From contig JAILIM010000049.1 of NCBI GenBank assembly GCA_024695285.1, positions 1 to 25,682 of the forward strand: 25,682 nucleotides of DNA, read 5' to 3'. Below are positions 6,516 through 14,987 of the stretch, piece after piece; the stretch's first letter is position 1; the number at the start of each line of letters is the position of its first letter. Source of the stretch: Bacteroidales bacterium (GTDB lineage: Bacteria > Bacteroidota > Bacteroidia > Bacteroidales > UBA932). A program made the position numbers and the translations under genes. Under the pieces are notes generated by a model that was given only the letters and a program-made list of their open reading frames with translations, was not told the DNA's origin and searched no databases.

Positions 6516-7796
6516 CTACGCCAGCCCCGGCTTACAAGGTTTCCCTATGCTCCTGCGATAGGCAAAATACAGCTCCTCCGTGGCCAGGGCCATCTTCGTC
6601 ACAGAGCACTTAGGCGACTTAGGATACGTGTACCATGTGTCCGTCAGAGTGTTCAGGTCCACGCAGTCGCCCCACTTGCCAAGGTAGTTGTACTCGATGT
6701 GGCACGAATACATCGAAGGCACCGGAATCTTCATTTCATACTCACGCCCGAGCAGCGAGCGCACTTTTACGCTGAAGCCGTCGGCATTGTGCCGCATCGT
6801 GCCCTTGCCAAGGGCGATGAAGCGCTTGGCGTTCGGCAGAGAGCGCACCTCCACCGGCAGTTCGCCGGTGTCGTACTTGCCGGCCTCAACCTCCGCGCGC
6901 ACTTGTGCCCTCTCCCACTCATACCAGTCAGGCACGTGGGAGAACTCCGTCGCGGCGCCGCCGTCGGCGCTCAGCGAGCCGTCGGGCGCCATAGTCCAGG
7001 TCTTGCCGCAGTGCTTGCAGATCAGCTGGTTGCCCTTGCTGTCCATCTCGTATTCGGTGCCGCAGTGGGGGCACTGGTAGAGCACCCTGTCGAGCCCCTC
7101 GGCCCGCTTGTCGTACTTCATCTCCAGGCCACGCTCCTTCAGCCAGGCGAAATCGTCGTACTGGAAAGCCTCCACGAGCCGGGCGTTGATCTCGTCCGGG
7201 GAAAGGCGCTCCAGGTCCTCCGGGGTGAACAGCAGCTTGAAATCCGCCTCCGTGGGCTTTATCCCGCGCGGGTGCAGGTTCCAGAACGGGGAATTCACGT
7301 GGTGGCCGTGGCAGATGAAAGTGGCCACCGGCACCTTCAGCAGCTTGCAGAGCTTGCCCAGCGACTCCGGGAGCACGGCTGTGGTGCCACAGAGAGAGTA
7401 GCGCGCCTCGGGGTAGATCACTGCCACGTCGCCGTTCTCCACCACCTTGAAAAGATGGCGCACGAGGGTGGTGTCGCTGGTGAATTTACGCTTGCAAATG
7501 CAGCCCACGCTGCGAAGGAGCCATTCCCGGCCGATGAAGCCGTCGATAGCCACCACATAGTTGGCGCGGCGCGGGTAGATCGCCTTCGTCAGCACCTTGA
7601 AGTCCAGGAAGGCATTGTGGTTGCTGAGCAGCAGGAACGGGGGCTTGAGGGTCTTAGTGACCTCATCGTAATGGATACGGGCCTTATGGGCCATAACCTC
7701 GGGAGCGCTCAGGAGGTAGGTCAGCGGCCTCAGGTACCATAGGGTGCGGACAGGCTCCCTGGCCATGTCGAAGCGGGGTTCATCTTGTTCTTTCAT
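6516..7796 (-). CDS. Lysophospholipid acyltransferase-like protein with C-terminal zinc ribbon
   Basis: This 426-residue protein is of the PlsC/LPLAT type, which transfers acyl chains to lysophospholipids or related lipids at the membrane. The HX4D catalytic motif is HNAFLD (H60, D65). YPEARYS at 128-134 takes the place of the family's EGTR-like motif. Residues 240-268 form a zinc ribbon with CPHC (242-245) and CKHC (260-263). The remaining ~150 residues contain no domain I recognise. The start at MKEQDEPRF is chosen because the frame upstream overlaps the preceding gene and is not conserved-looking. A 16-bp gap separates it from the SGNH hydrolase gene. The fusion to a zinc ribbon is unlike standard PlsC (about 240 residues), so its substrate may differ, for example a glycine-lipid or another Bacteroidetes lipid. 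Confidence 0.78.
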   Translation of the reverse strand: MKEQDEPRFDMAREPVRTLWYLRPLTYLLSAPEVMAHKARIHYDEVTKTLKPPFLLLSNHNAFLDFKVLTKAIYPRRANYVVAIDGFIGREWLLRSVGCICKRKFTSDTTLVRHLFKVVENGDVAVIYPEARYSLCGTTAVLPESLGKLCKLLKVPVATFICHGHHVNSPFWNLHPRGIKPTEADFKLLFTPEDLERLSPDEINARLVEAFQYDDFAWLKERGLEMKYDKRAEGLDRVLYQCPHCGTEYEMDSKGNQLICKHCGKTWTMAPDGSLSADGGAATEFSHVPDWYEWERAQVRAEVEAGKYDTGELPVEVRSLPNAKRFIALGKGTMRHNADGFSVKVRSLLGREYEMKIPVPSMYSCHIEYNYLGKWGDCVDLNTLTDTWYTYPKSPKCSVTKMALATEELYFAYRRSIGKPCKPGLA

Positions 7797-7812
7797 AGGT
7801 GGTCGAATAGTC

Positions 7813-9024
7813 TTAATTTCCCAGCACCGTCCTTTCGGCAACGGCACGCAGCCTGGCCGCATCCGCTTCCGGAAGACCCCAGGTGGGCACATAGCCTTTG
7901 AAGTGCCGTCCACTGATGGTAAGGTAGGTCACGCAGGCCTTCAGGTAGCTGCCAGCGAGGCTCTGGTGCTTGTCGTCCTTGTCGAGCAGCTTGACCTCGT
8001 CGCGGGCGGCGGCGAAGGCCTGGCCGACCAGGGTCTTGAGGGTTCCGGCGGACGATGCGAGCATTGTAGTGCCCTCGTCCAGCATGCGGTCGAACTCCTC
8101 CAGGGAGGCGAAGCCGCCGTTGGAAATGGCAGGATAGCCCCAGGTGTTCTCAACGTAGATTTTTGCCTTGGGGGAGTTTGTCCGGATAAGCCCGCAGAGC
8201 TGCACGAAGGCGTCCTGGACGTCCTTCTTGCCCTCCGGGTCGGCGGCAAACTGCGCCGGCTCCTGGCTCTGGCCCTGGAGGAACGCGTAGTCGTAGGTGC
8301 GGAAGGTGCAGGTGCGCTCGGTCAGCGGGAGGCCGCAGTGCTGGCGGTAGGTCTGCCCGCCCTTCAGGGAGGCGGAAATGTTTAGCCGCCAGCCCTGTGA
8401 GAATGCAATTTCCTCAAGGATAAGGGGTTCGCCGTGGTAGTAGGTAAAGGAATTACCAACCAGGAGCACGTTCCTGGTGTGCGGCACGCAGCGGCGGCCG
8501 AGCGGCTGCAGGTAGGCGCCCACGTAGCTCTTTTTCTTCAGGCCGGTGCGGTTCTCGGGAGAGGCGGCGTCGAGCGTGGTGCGGTCGGCAGCATAGCTGC
8601 TGCACACGCGGCAGCGCACCTTCAAGGTGTCGCGCACCTCCTTGCGCAGGCGGTAGGTCGTCAGGTACACGGACGGGTGGCGCACTGCCGGGGTGACGGT
8701 GTAGAATGAATAGTCGGAGAGGCCGTCGTTATAGATGAAATCGGGGTCTGACACCCACTGCCCGCCGTCGAAGAACTCCACCATATAATGCAGCGGAGCC
8801 TGCTCGCCGGTGTTTTCAATGGTCACTCCGAACTCCACCCAGGAACCCTTGGAAAGAGTGCTGACGGGGCGGGAGAACACGAAAGCGTCACCCTCCACCA
8901 TGCCGCTGCGGTCCACAGCGTCACCCTTCTTTATTATCCACAGGCCGTCCTCACGGGAGCCCTGTCCGAAAGCGGCCGGCAGTCCCGCCGCCAGCAGCGC
9001 CAAAACCAGGAAAAACCGTTTCAT
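7813..9024 (-). CDS. Secreted SGNH/GDSL-like hydrolase (DUF4886-like)
   Basis: This 403-residue secreted protein has a signal peptide at residues 1-20 (MKRFFLVLALLAAGLPAAFG). Residues about 25-145 look like a beta-sandwich domain. The second half carries SGNH features: LLVGNSFTYYHG with likely nucleophile S192, GQSQEP near 251-256, ENTWGYP (292-298), and a DDKH segment with D350 and H353 as the likely Asp/His pair. Related proteins are esterases acting on acetyl or acyl groups of glycans or lipids; the substrate here is not known. The start codon overlaps the stop of pepT by ATGA (9021-9024), so translation is probably coupled. The longer frame upstream lacks a signal peptide and lies inside pepT, so it was not used. 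Confidence 0.75.
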   Translation of the reverse strand: MKRFFLVLALLAAGLPAAFGQGSREDGLWIIKKGDAVDRSGMVEGDAFVFSRPVSTLSKGSWVEFGVTIENTGEQAPLHYMVEFFDGGQWVSDPDFIYNDGLSDYSFYTVTPAVRHPSVYLTTYRLRKEVRDTLKVRCRVCSSYAADRTTLDAASPENRTGLKKKSYVGAYLQPLGRRCVPHTRNVLLVGNSFTYYHGEPLILEEIAFSQGWRLNISASLKGGQTYRQHCGLPLTERTCTFRTYDYAFLQGQSQEPAQFAADPEGKKDVQDAFVQLCGLIRTNSPKAKIYVENTWGYPAISNGGFASLEEFDRMLDEGTTMLASSAGTLKTLVGQAFAAARDEVKLLDKDDKHQSLAGSYLKACVTYLTISGRHFKGYVPTWGLPEADAARLRAVAERTVLGN

Positions 9025-10238
9025 TCGGCGTAGAGCTTCATTATGTTCAGGATCACGGCAGAGGCCTTCTCCATCGACTCGACGGGTATCCACTCGAACT
9101 TGCCGTGGAAATTCAGGCCGCCGGCGAAGATGTTCGGGCATGGGAGACCCTTGAACGACAGGTTGGCGCCGTCGGTGCCGCCGCGTATAGGCTGGATGTG
9201 AGGCTTCACGCCTGCCATTTCCATAGCCTTGACGGCCTTCTCGACCACGTGGTAGTGGGGTTCCACCATCTCACGCATATTGTAGTACTGGTCCTTGACC
9301 ACGGGATTGGCCGTGCCTGCGCCGTATTTGGCGTTGATGAAGTCGCAGCACTGCAGGATACGGGCCTTCTTGTCCTCGAACAGCTTGCAGTCGTGGTCGC
9401 GGATAATCCAGGTCAGGGTGCTTTCCTCGACGGTGCCCTTGAAGCCCACGATATGGAAGAAGCCCTCGTAATCCTGTGTGAATTCGGGACGCTGGCCGAC
9501 AGGCAGCAGGGATATGAGCTCCTGTCCTATCAGTATGGCATTCAGCATCTTGCCCTTGGCGTAGCCGGGGTGGACGTTGCGTCCCTGGATGCGGACCACA
9601 GCCGAAGCGGCGTTGAAGTTCTCGAACTCCAGCTCGCCGACCTCGCCGCCGTCCATTGTGTAGGCATAGTCAGCGCCGAAGCGCTTCACGTCGAATTTCA
9701 CGACGCCGCGGCCTATCTCCTCGTCGGGGGTGAAGCCGATCTTGATCTCGCCGTGCTTGAATTCCGGGTGCTCCATTATGTACCGGACAGCATCCATGAT
9801 TTCGGCCACGCCGGCCTTGTCGTCGGCGCCCAGAAGTGTGGTGCCGTCGGTGGTAATCAGCGTCTCTCCCTTGTGGCGCAGCAGTTCAGGGAAATCAGCC
9901 GGATCGAGTTTGAGTCCGGGCACGCCCTTCAGCTCTATCGCCGAGCCGTCGTAGTCCTTGATTATCTGAGGCTTGATATCCTTGCCGCTGGCATCAGGGG
10001 CCGTGTCGACGTGGGCGATGAAACCGATTTTGGGCACTTCCCTGTCGATGTTGGAAGGTATGCTTGCCATTACGTAGCCGAACTCGTCGAGGTTGGCCTC
10101 GACGCCCATTTCGAGCAGTTCGTCACGGAGCATCTGAAGGAGCACCAGCTCCTTTGCCTCGGAAGGCTGGGAAGCGGACTCTTCGTTGGACTGGGTATCC
10201 ACTGCGACATAACGCAGGAAACGATCTACTATATTCAT
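9021..10238 (-). CDS. pepT: Peptidase T (tripeptide aminopeptidase)
   Basis: This is a 405-residue cytoplasmic M20B metallopeptidase that removes the N-terminal residue from tripeptides. Length and metal-site spacing match E. coli PepT: HVD with H76 and D78, LGADDKAG with D140 bridging the zincs, PDEEIG with catalytic E173 and ligand E174, and TMDGG with D196. The C-terminal block has IRGGTDGANLSF and then LNFHG with the last ligand His. The gene starts in an ATGA overlap with the stop of the OPT transporter gene (10235-10238) and ends in another ATGA overlap with the hydrolase. The pairing fits a pathway in which OPT imports short peptides and PepT cleaves them for amino acids. There is no sign of damage to the gene. 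Confidence 0.97.
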   Translation of the reverse strand: MNIVDRFLRYVAVDTQSNEESASQPSEAKELVLLQMLRDELLEMGVEANLDEFGYVMASIPSNIDREVPKIGFIAHVDTAPDASGKDIKPQIIKDYDGSAIELKGVPGLKLDPADFPELLRHKGETLITTDGTTLLGADDKAGVAEIMDAVRYIMEHPEFKHGEIKIGFTPDEEIGRGVVKFDVKRFGADYAYTMDGGEVGELEFENFNAASAVVRIQGRNVHPGYAKGKMLNAILIGQELISLLPVGQRPEFTQDYEGFFHIVGFKGTVEESTLTWIIRDHDCKLFEDKKARILQCCDFINAKYGAGTANPVVKDQYYNMREMVEPHYHVVEKAVKAMEMAGVKPHIQPIRGGTDGANLSFKGLPCPNIFAGGLNFHGKFEWIPVESMEKASAVILNIMKLYAE

Positions 10239-12226
10239 TTTGACTTCTTTAAAGATGCATAAACCATATATCCGATGATGGCGAGGAACGGCACCACGGC
10301 AATCATTTCAGCAGGCGAGGCACCGGCAGCGCCGACCGCATTCCACGAATGCATGAACCAGTCCACGCCGGCGAATTTCAGGATGGCGGACACGACACCC
10401 ATCAGGGCGCCGCCGGCGATGAAGCCGCTGGCTATCAGCGTGCCCTTCTCCTGACGCTGGCGGTTCACCTCGGCGTCTTTGCTGCGGGTGCTCACGAACC
10501 ACGAAACCGCACCGCCCACGAGCAGCGGGAGGTTAAGGTCGATGGGGATGAACATACCCAGACAGAAAGCGAGCGCGGGCACCTTGAACAGCGTCAGCGC
10601 AATTGCAATCAAGGCACCGATGCCGTAGAGCAGCCAGGGAGCGTTACCCCCGTTCATCATGGGCTGTATCACGGCCGCCATGGCATTTGCCTGCGGGGCC
10701 ACGAGGGCTCCGTCCCCGGTGAATCCGTAGGTCTTGTTCAGCACCAGCATCACTCCTCCCACGGTCGCCGCCGCAACGGCCACGCCCACGAACTTCCAGG
10801 TCTCCTGCTTGCGGGGCGTCGTGCCTATCCAGTAACCTATCTTGAAGTCGGTGATAAGGCCGCCGGCGGTACTCAGGGCGGTGCAGACCACACCTCCTAT
10901 GACCATTGCAGCCACCATTCCGGCATTGCCCTTAAGGCCCACGGCCACCAGCACCAACGCTGTGATTATCAGCGTCATGATGGTCATGCCGCTGACGGGG
11001 TTCGTGCCCACTATGGCGATGGCGTTTGCGGCCACGGTCGTGAACAGGAACGCAATCAGCGCCACGATCAGCAGGGCGATTACAGCCTGCCAGATGTTGC
11101 CGACCACTCCGCCGAAACCGAAGAATGCGAATATGGCGAGCAGGGCGATGATGATACCGAAAATCACGGTGCGCATCGAAAGGTCCTCCTGCGTGCGCTC
11201 CGATTCGGCCGCTGTCTCCCCCGGCTTGCGCTTGAACTCACCCACGGCGAGCCCGACGGCACTCTTGATCACGCCGGCGCTCTTTATGATGCCGATGATG
11301 CCGGCGGTCGCGATGCCGCCTATGCCGATGTGGCGGGCGTACTCCTTGAATATCTGCTCGGGAGCCATGTCACCGACGGCTGTAGCCAGGCCCGTACCCA
11401 TAAAATCAAGCACCTGCCCGCCCCAGATGAGGTTCATCAGCGGTATGATCACGAACCATACGAGGAAGGAGCCGCAGCAGATGATGAAGGCGTACTTGAG
11501 GCCGATGATGTAGCCCAGGCCGAGCACGGCGGCGCCGGTGTTAAGCTTCACAACGAGTTTGGCCTTGTCGGCCACGACCTGCCCCCAGTGCATCACGGTG
11601 GTGCTTATGGTCTCCGCCCAGGCGCCGAAAGTGGCCACCACGAAGTCGTAGAGACCTCCGATCAGACCGGCCACCACGAGGGTCTTGGCGCTGCTGCCGC
11701 CGCCCTCGCCGCTGACGAGCACCTGGGTGGTCGCAGTGGCTTCAGGGAAGGGATATTTGCCGTGCATCTCCTGCACGAAATACTTACGGAAGGGAATCAG
11801 GAACAGGATTCCTATGGCGCCACCCAGCAGGGAACTGAGGAACATCTGCCAGAAATTCACGTCCAGGCCGAGGATGTAGATGGCCGGCAGCGTGAATATG
11901 GCACCTGCCACGACTACGCCTGAGCAGGCTCCGATACTCTGGATGATGACGTTCTGCGCCAAGCCGTCCTTCTTGCCCAGGATGCCGGTCACACCGACGG
12001 CTATGATGGCGATGGGGATTGCAGCCTCGAATACCTGTCCGACCTTAAGCCCCAGATAGGCGGCTGCCGCCGAGAACAGGATGGTCATCAGCAGACCCAT
12101 CGTCACGGAGTATGGCGTCACCTCCGCCGGGCTGCTCTTCGGGCTGAGCAGGGGCTGGTACTTCTCCCCCGCTTTCAACTCCCGGTGCGCGTTCTCGGGC
12201 AGCTTTACGTTTTTGCTCTCTTTCAT
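10235..12226 (-). CDS. OPT family oligopeptide transporter
   Basis: This 663-residue inner-membrane protein has about 14-16 hydrophobic segments. It begins with a short hydrophilic leader and then PYSVTMGLLM, AAAAYLGLKVGQVFEAAIP and QSIGACSGVV, the typical opening of bacterial OPT proteins. PFPEATATTQVL is another family hallmark. OPT proteins import short peptides, or in some branches metal chelates, driven by protons. The adjacent, overlapping pepT favours peptide uptake. The start at 12226 gives a leader typical of Bacteroidales relatives and has AGGA upstream. The start lies inside the OstA-like gene, whose frame stays open for 182 bp more in another phase. The longer frame upstream of 12226 is only the shadow of that gene. 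Confidence 0.92.
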   Translation of the reverse strand: MKESKNVKLPENAHRELKAGEKYQPLLSPKSSPAEVTPYSVTMGLLMTILFSAAAAYLGLKVGQVFEAAIPIAIIAVGVTGILGKKDGLAQNVIIQSIGACSGVVVAGAIFTLPAIYILGLDVNFWQMFLSSLLGGAIGILFLIPFRKYFVQEMHGKYPFPEATATTQVLVSGEGGGSSAKTLVVAGLIGGLYDFVVATFGAWAETISTTVMHWGQVVADKAKLVVKLNTGAAVLGLGYIIGLKYAFIICCGSFLVWFVIIPLMNLIWGGQVLDFMGTGLATAVGDMAPEQIFKEYARHIGIGGIATAGIIGIIKSAGVIKSAVGLAVGEFKRKPGETAAESERTQEDLSMRTVIFGIIIALLAIFAFFGFGGVVGNIWQAVIALLIVALIAFLFTTVAANAIAIVGTNPVSGMTIMTLIITALVLVAVGLKGNAGMVAAMVIGGVVCTALSTAGGLITDFKIGYWIGTTPRKQETWKFVGVAVAAATVGGVMLVLNKTYGFTGDGALVAPQANAMAAVIQPMMNGGNAPWLLYGIGALIAIALTLFKVPALAFCLGMFIPIDLNLPLLVGGAVSWFVSTRSKDAEVNRQRQEKGTLIASGFIAGGALMGVVSAILKFAGVDWFMHSWNAVGAAGASPAEMIAVVPFLAIIGYMVYASLKKSK

Positions 12227-14987
12227 ACTGTTTCCTGTATTTTTCAATGTATCTCTGCAGTTTGATCGAGTCCTTGCGCTCCTGCTTCTGGATGGCAAGC
12301 AACTGGCGCAGTTTCTTTGCTCGTTCCTTCTCCAGGAGCTTCTGCTGCTTGGCGACCGCCTTAAGGGAATCCTGCTTGTCCAGCTCCGCCCAGCGCCTTT
12401 CGCGCTCCGCAATGCGGGCGTCGCGCGCAGCCTGCCTGAGCTTGCGCTTCTGATCCAACTCCTCCTTGCGTTTCTGCTTGGGATCCACTGTCGCGACGGC
12501 GAGCGGATCTTCATCCGGCGTGGCCTTAGCCGTGGTGTCGCGGGGCTGCGTGACGGCCAGGCTGTCCTGCGCAACGACGTCACGGGCAAGAGAATCCAGC
12601 ACGGCAAGGCTGTCGGCGGCATTCACCAGGGCCAGGGAATCCAGCTTCGGAATGGAGTCGTTCAGGGACAGGCTGTCGGTCAGCACCGGCTTCCTCGGCT
12701 CCGGTTTCGGAATCTTCGCCAGGGAGTCGCGTATGGCTATTTCACGCCGTATCCGGGGCATGTAGCCAGGGAAGTATATCTCGGTCTGGGTGAATTTTGC
12801 CCTCGGCCTGGACAGGTAATCATCCCTGAGTGATCTGAGGATAGGGATTGTGGTGATGTCCGCCGGGGTCTTCGGCCTCTCGTCGGGACGCCATTCGAAG
12901 CCCTTCATCCTCTTTTCCGACTCGGGCAGCTGGACCACTGGATAGGCGTTGTTCTTGGGCTGCTCGAAGTAGTAGACCTGGTCGATGTTGTTGTCCTTGA
13001 TGAGTCCGCTGAGCATCTTGGACTCCACTTTGTTGACCGTGGCAAGGACGCCGCCTTCCTCGATGAAGAACAGCGCAGAGGCACCTCCAAGGGCGTCAAA
13101 ACGGCTGAGCGAGTTGTCGAGGGTGTCGAAATAGGCCATGACCTCGGCGCCCTTGATCTGGTCGTAGCAGATGGTGTCCTGCTGGGTGATCACGAAGGCG
13201 TTGGACTGCAGGCTGGCCTTGCGGGGGCCGCCCTGGCCGACCAGCACGAAAAGGCTGTCGGAGGTGTACTGACGGTTGCCTTCATTCCAGACCACGGGGT
13301 CCAGGTAGAACCTCGCGATGGAGTCAAGGTCGCAATAAGCCATTGAGTCACAGCGTATCTGTATGTCATTGCGGAAGATCCTGACATTGCGGATGCCGTA
13401 CATGAAGCCCAGTTCCGTGGTGTCCTTCGGGGGCTCCACCTTGACCGTGTCGGCAGCGGCGGCGGAGTCGGCCGGAACGCCCAGAGTGTCGGCAGGCACG
13501 CCGACCGTATCGGCCGCGGCCTTCAGGGTGTCAGCCAACGCTTTCAGCGTATCCGCGGGCGCCTTCAGGGAGTCCGCCGGAGCGTCCATATCCATGTCTC
13601 CTTCTGGCCGGTCGGCGCCGACGAGACGGTCGATTGCCGCGACGGCGCTGTCGAGCGGGGCCGTCAGCTGCTTTTTCAGTGAATCGGGGTCGGCGGCGGC
13701 AGCTTCCTTCGCCGGGGCTTCCGCTTCGGCCTCCTTCACCGGCTCGGGCTCTTCCCGGGCCTCTTCGGCACCTTCCGGCGCACCGACGCCTCCTGGAGCG
13801 CCGCCCTTCATGCCCTTGCCGCCGCGGCCTCCGCCCTTCTGGCCGCCACCGCCTTGCGGCGTGGTGTCGCCAAGCGTCTTGGAGGCCTCCTCTGCCGCCT
13901 TCGCCGCCGCTTCCGCCGCCTTGCGCCGGAACTCCGTGACCGCGTCGGTGAGTATGTCTGCAAGCCGCGTCTCGCAGGCCTTGACGGTGCCTTCGGGTAT
14001 GTCGCAGCGGCGTATCGTCCTGTAGATCAGCGTGTCGGCGCCCATGTAGATGGTGTCGGTGCGCTCTTTGTGCGTCGTTTCCATCGTAACGGCCGCGCGC
14101 CGGCGGAGCATCACCTGCGACAGGGTGTCGTCATAGAATATGCGGTCGGCGACGGCAGTCACTTTGCGTGACGGATCCTGTATCTGGGCCTTGCCGGCGA
14201 GCAGGATGTTTCCGGTGTTTTGGTAGTAGTAGAGGGAGTCGGACCACATTTCCTGGTCCTGGGTGAGTCCGTGGACGTCGCGGGTGAAGAAGAAAGTCTC
14301 TATCATCCTGTCGTACCATCCCTCGCGGGCGGACAGCATGTTGCCGCCTTTCCAGAAATCGATGTAATCCGGGAACACGGCCCTTTCCGCGTCGGAGTAA
14401 TAGAAAAGCCTGTCGGTTTTGACAAACACCGAATCCGAAAACATGTTCACGTTGTCCTGAAAGGTGAACATCTTGTCCTTGGACCTGTAGGAGCCGGAAA
14501 GGCTTTCGATTATCTGCCCTTTCTCGTCGCGCATCGAGGCACCGTTACGGAACACGGCCACGCTGTCTCGGGTATTGTAGTCGAGATAGCGGGTGCGGAG
14601 GGTGTTTTTCTTCTTGTTCTGCAGCTGCACGAGGGTGCCGCTGAACTGCGCGAGGTCGTCGTCAATGAAATAATCGAGCTTGTCGGAGGTCAGCACGGTC
14701 TCGTCCTGTATCACCTTGACGTGCCCCCGGGCCTTGATGACCTTGGTCTCGACGTTCCAAAGGGCTGTGTCGCTGATGAGGTAGGTGCCGTTGTGGAGGA
14801 AGGTGGAGGCCACGGCCTTGCGGTGCTGCTGGCCGTAGAGCATCAGCTGCTGTATCGACTCCGCCTTCATCAGACGCACGAGGCTGTCCGACTTCTCCTT
14901 GCGGGGATGTGCGGACAGCGGCGTCGCGGCAAAAACCAGTGCCAGGGCGAGCGCAACGATCAGTCTTTGACGAACTTTGACTTCCAT
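12045..14987 (-). CDS. OstA/LptA-like outer-membrane biogenesis protein, extended
   Basis: This is a roughly 980-residue secreted protein. A signal peptide covers residues 1-26 (VRQRLIVALALALVF, ending LSA). Residues about 45-340 contain OstA/LptA-like beta-jellyroll repeats (TALWNVETKVIKARGHVKV, then SDKLDYFIDDD), as in proteins that carry LPS through the periplasm. A second similar block spans about 520-690. Between them is a low-complexity insert: a Gly/Lys stretch near 376-415 and about six copies of a P/A-AD(S/T)LK/GV repeat near 467-512. The tail holds DSL repeats and a strongly charged coiled coil (about 835-930). The last ~60 residues are read from DNA that also codes for the OPT N-terminus and may reflect a lost stop. 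The start at MEVKVRQ gives a clean signal peptide and overlaps the SurA-like gene by 28 bp. Confidence 0.8.
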   Translation of the reverse strand: MEVKVRQRLIVALALALVFAATPLSAHPRKEKSDSLVRLMKAESIQQLMLYGQQHRKAVASTFLHNGTYLISDTALWNVETKVIKARGHVKVIQDETVLTSDKLDYFIDDDLAQFSGTLVQLQNKKKNTLRTRYLDYNTRDSVAVFRNGASMRDEKGQIIESLSGSYRSKDKMFTFQDNVNMFSDSVFVKTDRLFYYSDAERAVFPDYIDFWKGGNMLSAREGWYDRMIETFFFTRDVHGLTQDQEMWSDSLYYYQNTGNILLAGKAQIQDPSRKVTAVADRIFYDDTLSQVMLRRRAAVTMETTHKERTDTIYMGADTLIYRTIRRCDIPEGTVKACETRLADILTDAVTEFRRKAAEAAAKAAEEASKTLGDTTPQGGGGQKGGGRGGKGMKGGAPGGVGAPEGAEEAREEPEPVKEAEAEAPAKEAAAADPDSLKKQLTAPLDSAVAAIDRLVGADRPEGDMDMDAPADSLKAPADTLKALADTLKAAADTVGVPADTLGVPADSAAAADTVKVEPPKDTTELGFMYGIRNVRIFRNDIQIRCDSMAYCDLDSIARFYLDPVVWNEGNRQYTSDSLFVLVGQGGPRKASLQSNAFVITQQDTICYDQIKGAEVMAYFDTLDNSLSRFDALGGASALFFIEEGGVLATVNKVESKMLSGLIKDNNIDQVYYFEQPKNNAYPVVQLPESEKRMKGFEWRPDERPKTPADITTIPILRSLRDDYLSRPRAKFTQTEIYFPGYMPRIRREIAIRDSLAKIPKPEPRKPVLTDSLSLNDSIPKLDSLALVNAADSLAVLDSLARDVVAQDSLAVTQPRDTTAKATPDEDPLAVATVDPKQKRKEELDQKRKLRQAARDARIAERERRWAELDKQDSLKAVAKQQKLLEKERAKKLRQLLAIQKQERKDSIKLQRYIEKYRKQYEREQKRKAARERAPGVESGGEVPAPAQPEEQPGGGDAILRDDGSADDHPVLGGSRLSGA

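Noticed and set aside
7797..7913. Longer N-terminus for the acyltransferase (39 extra residues).
   Set aside because: It would overlap the SGNH hydrolase gene by about 100 bp and has no conserved-looking sequence.
10349..11923. A 524-residue open frame antisense to the OPT gene, and similar long antisense frames (3517-4329, 6699-7742, 9105-10262, 14220-15038, 15485-16345, 16342-17406, 18392-19249, 22242-23294).
   Set aside because: They are shadows created by the GC-rich third codon positions of clear genes. They show no recognisable domains, and their partners have strong family motifs.
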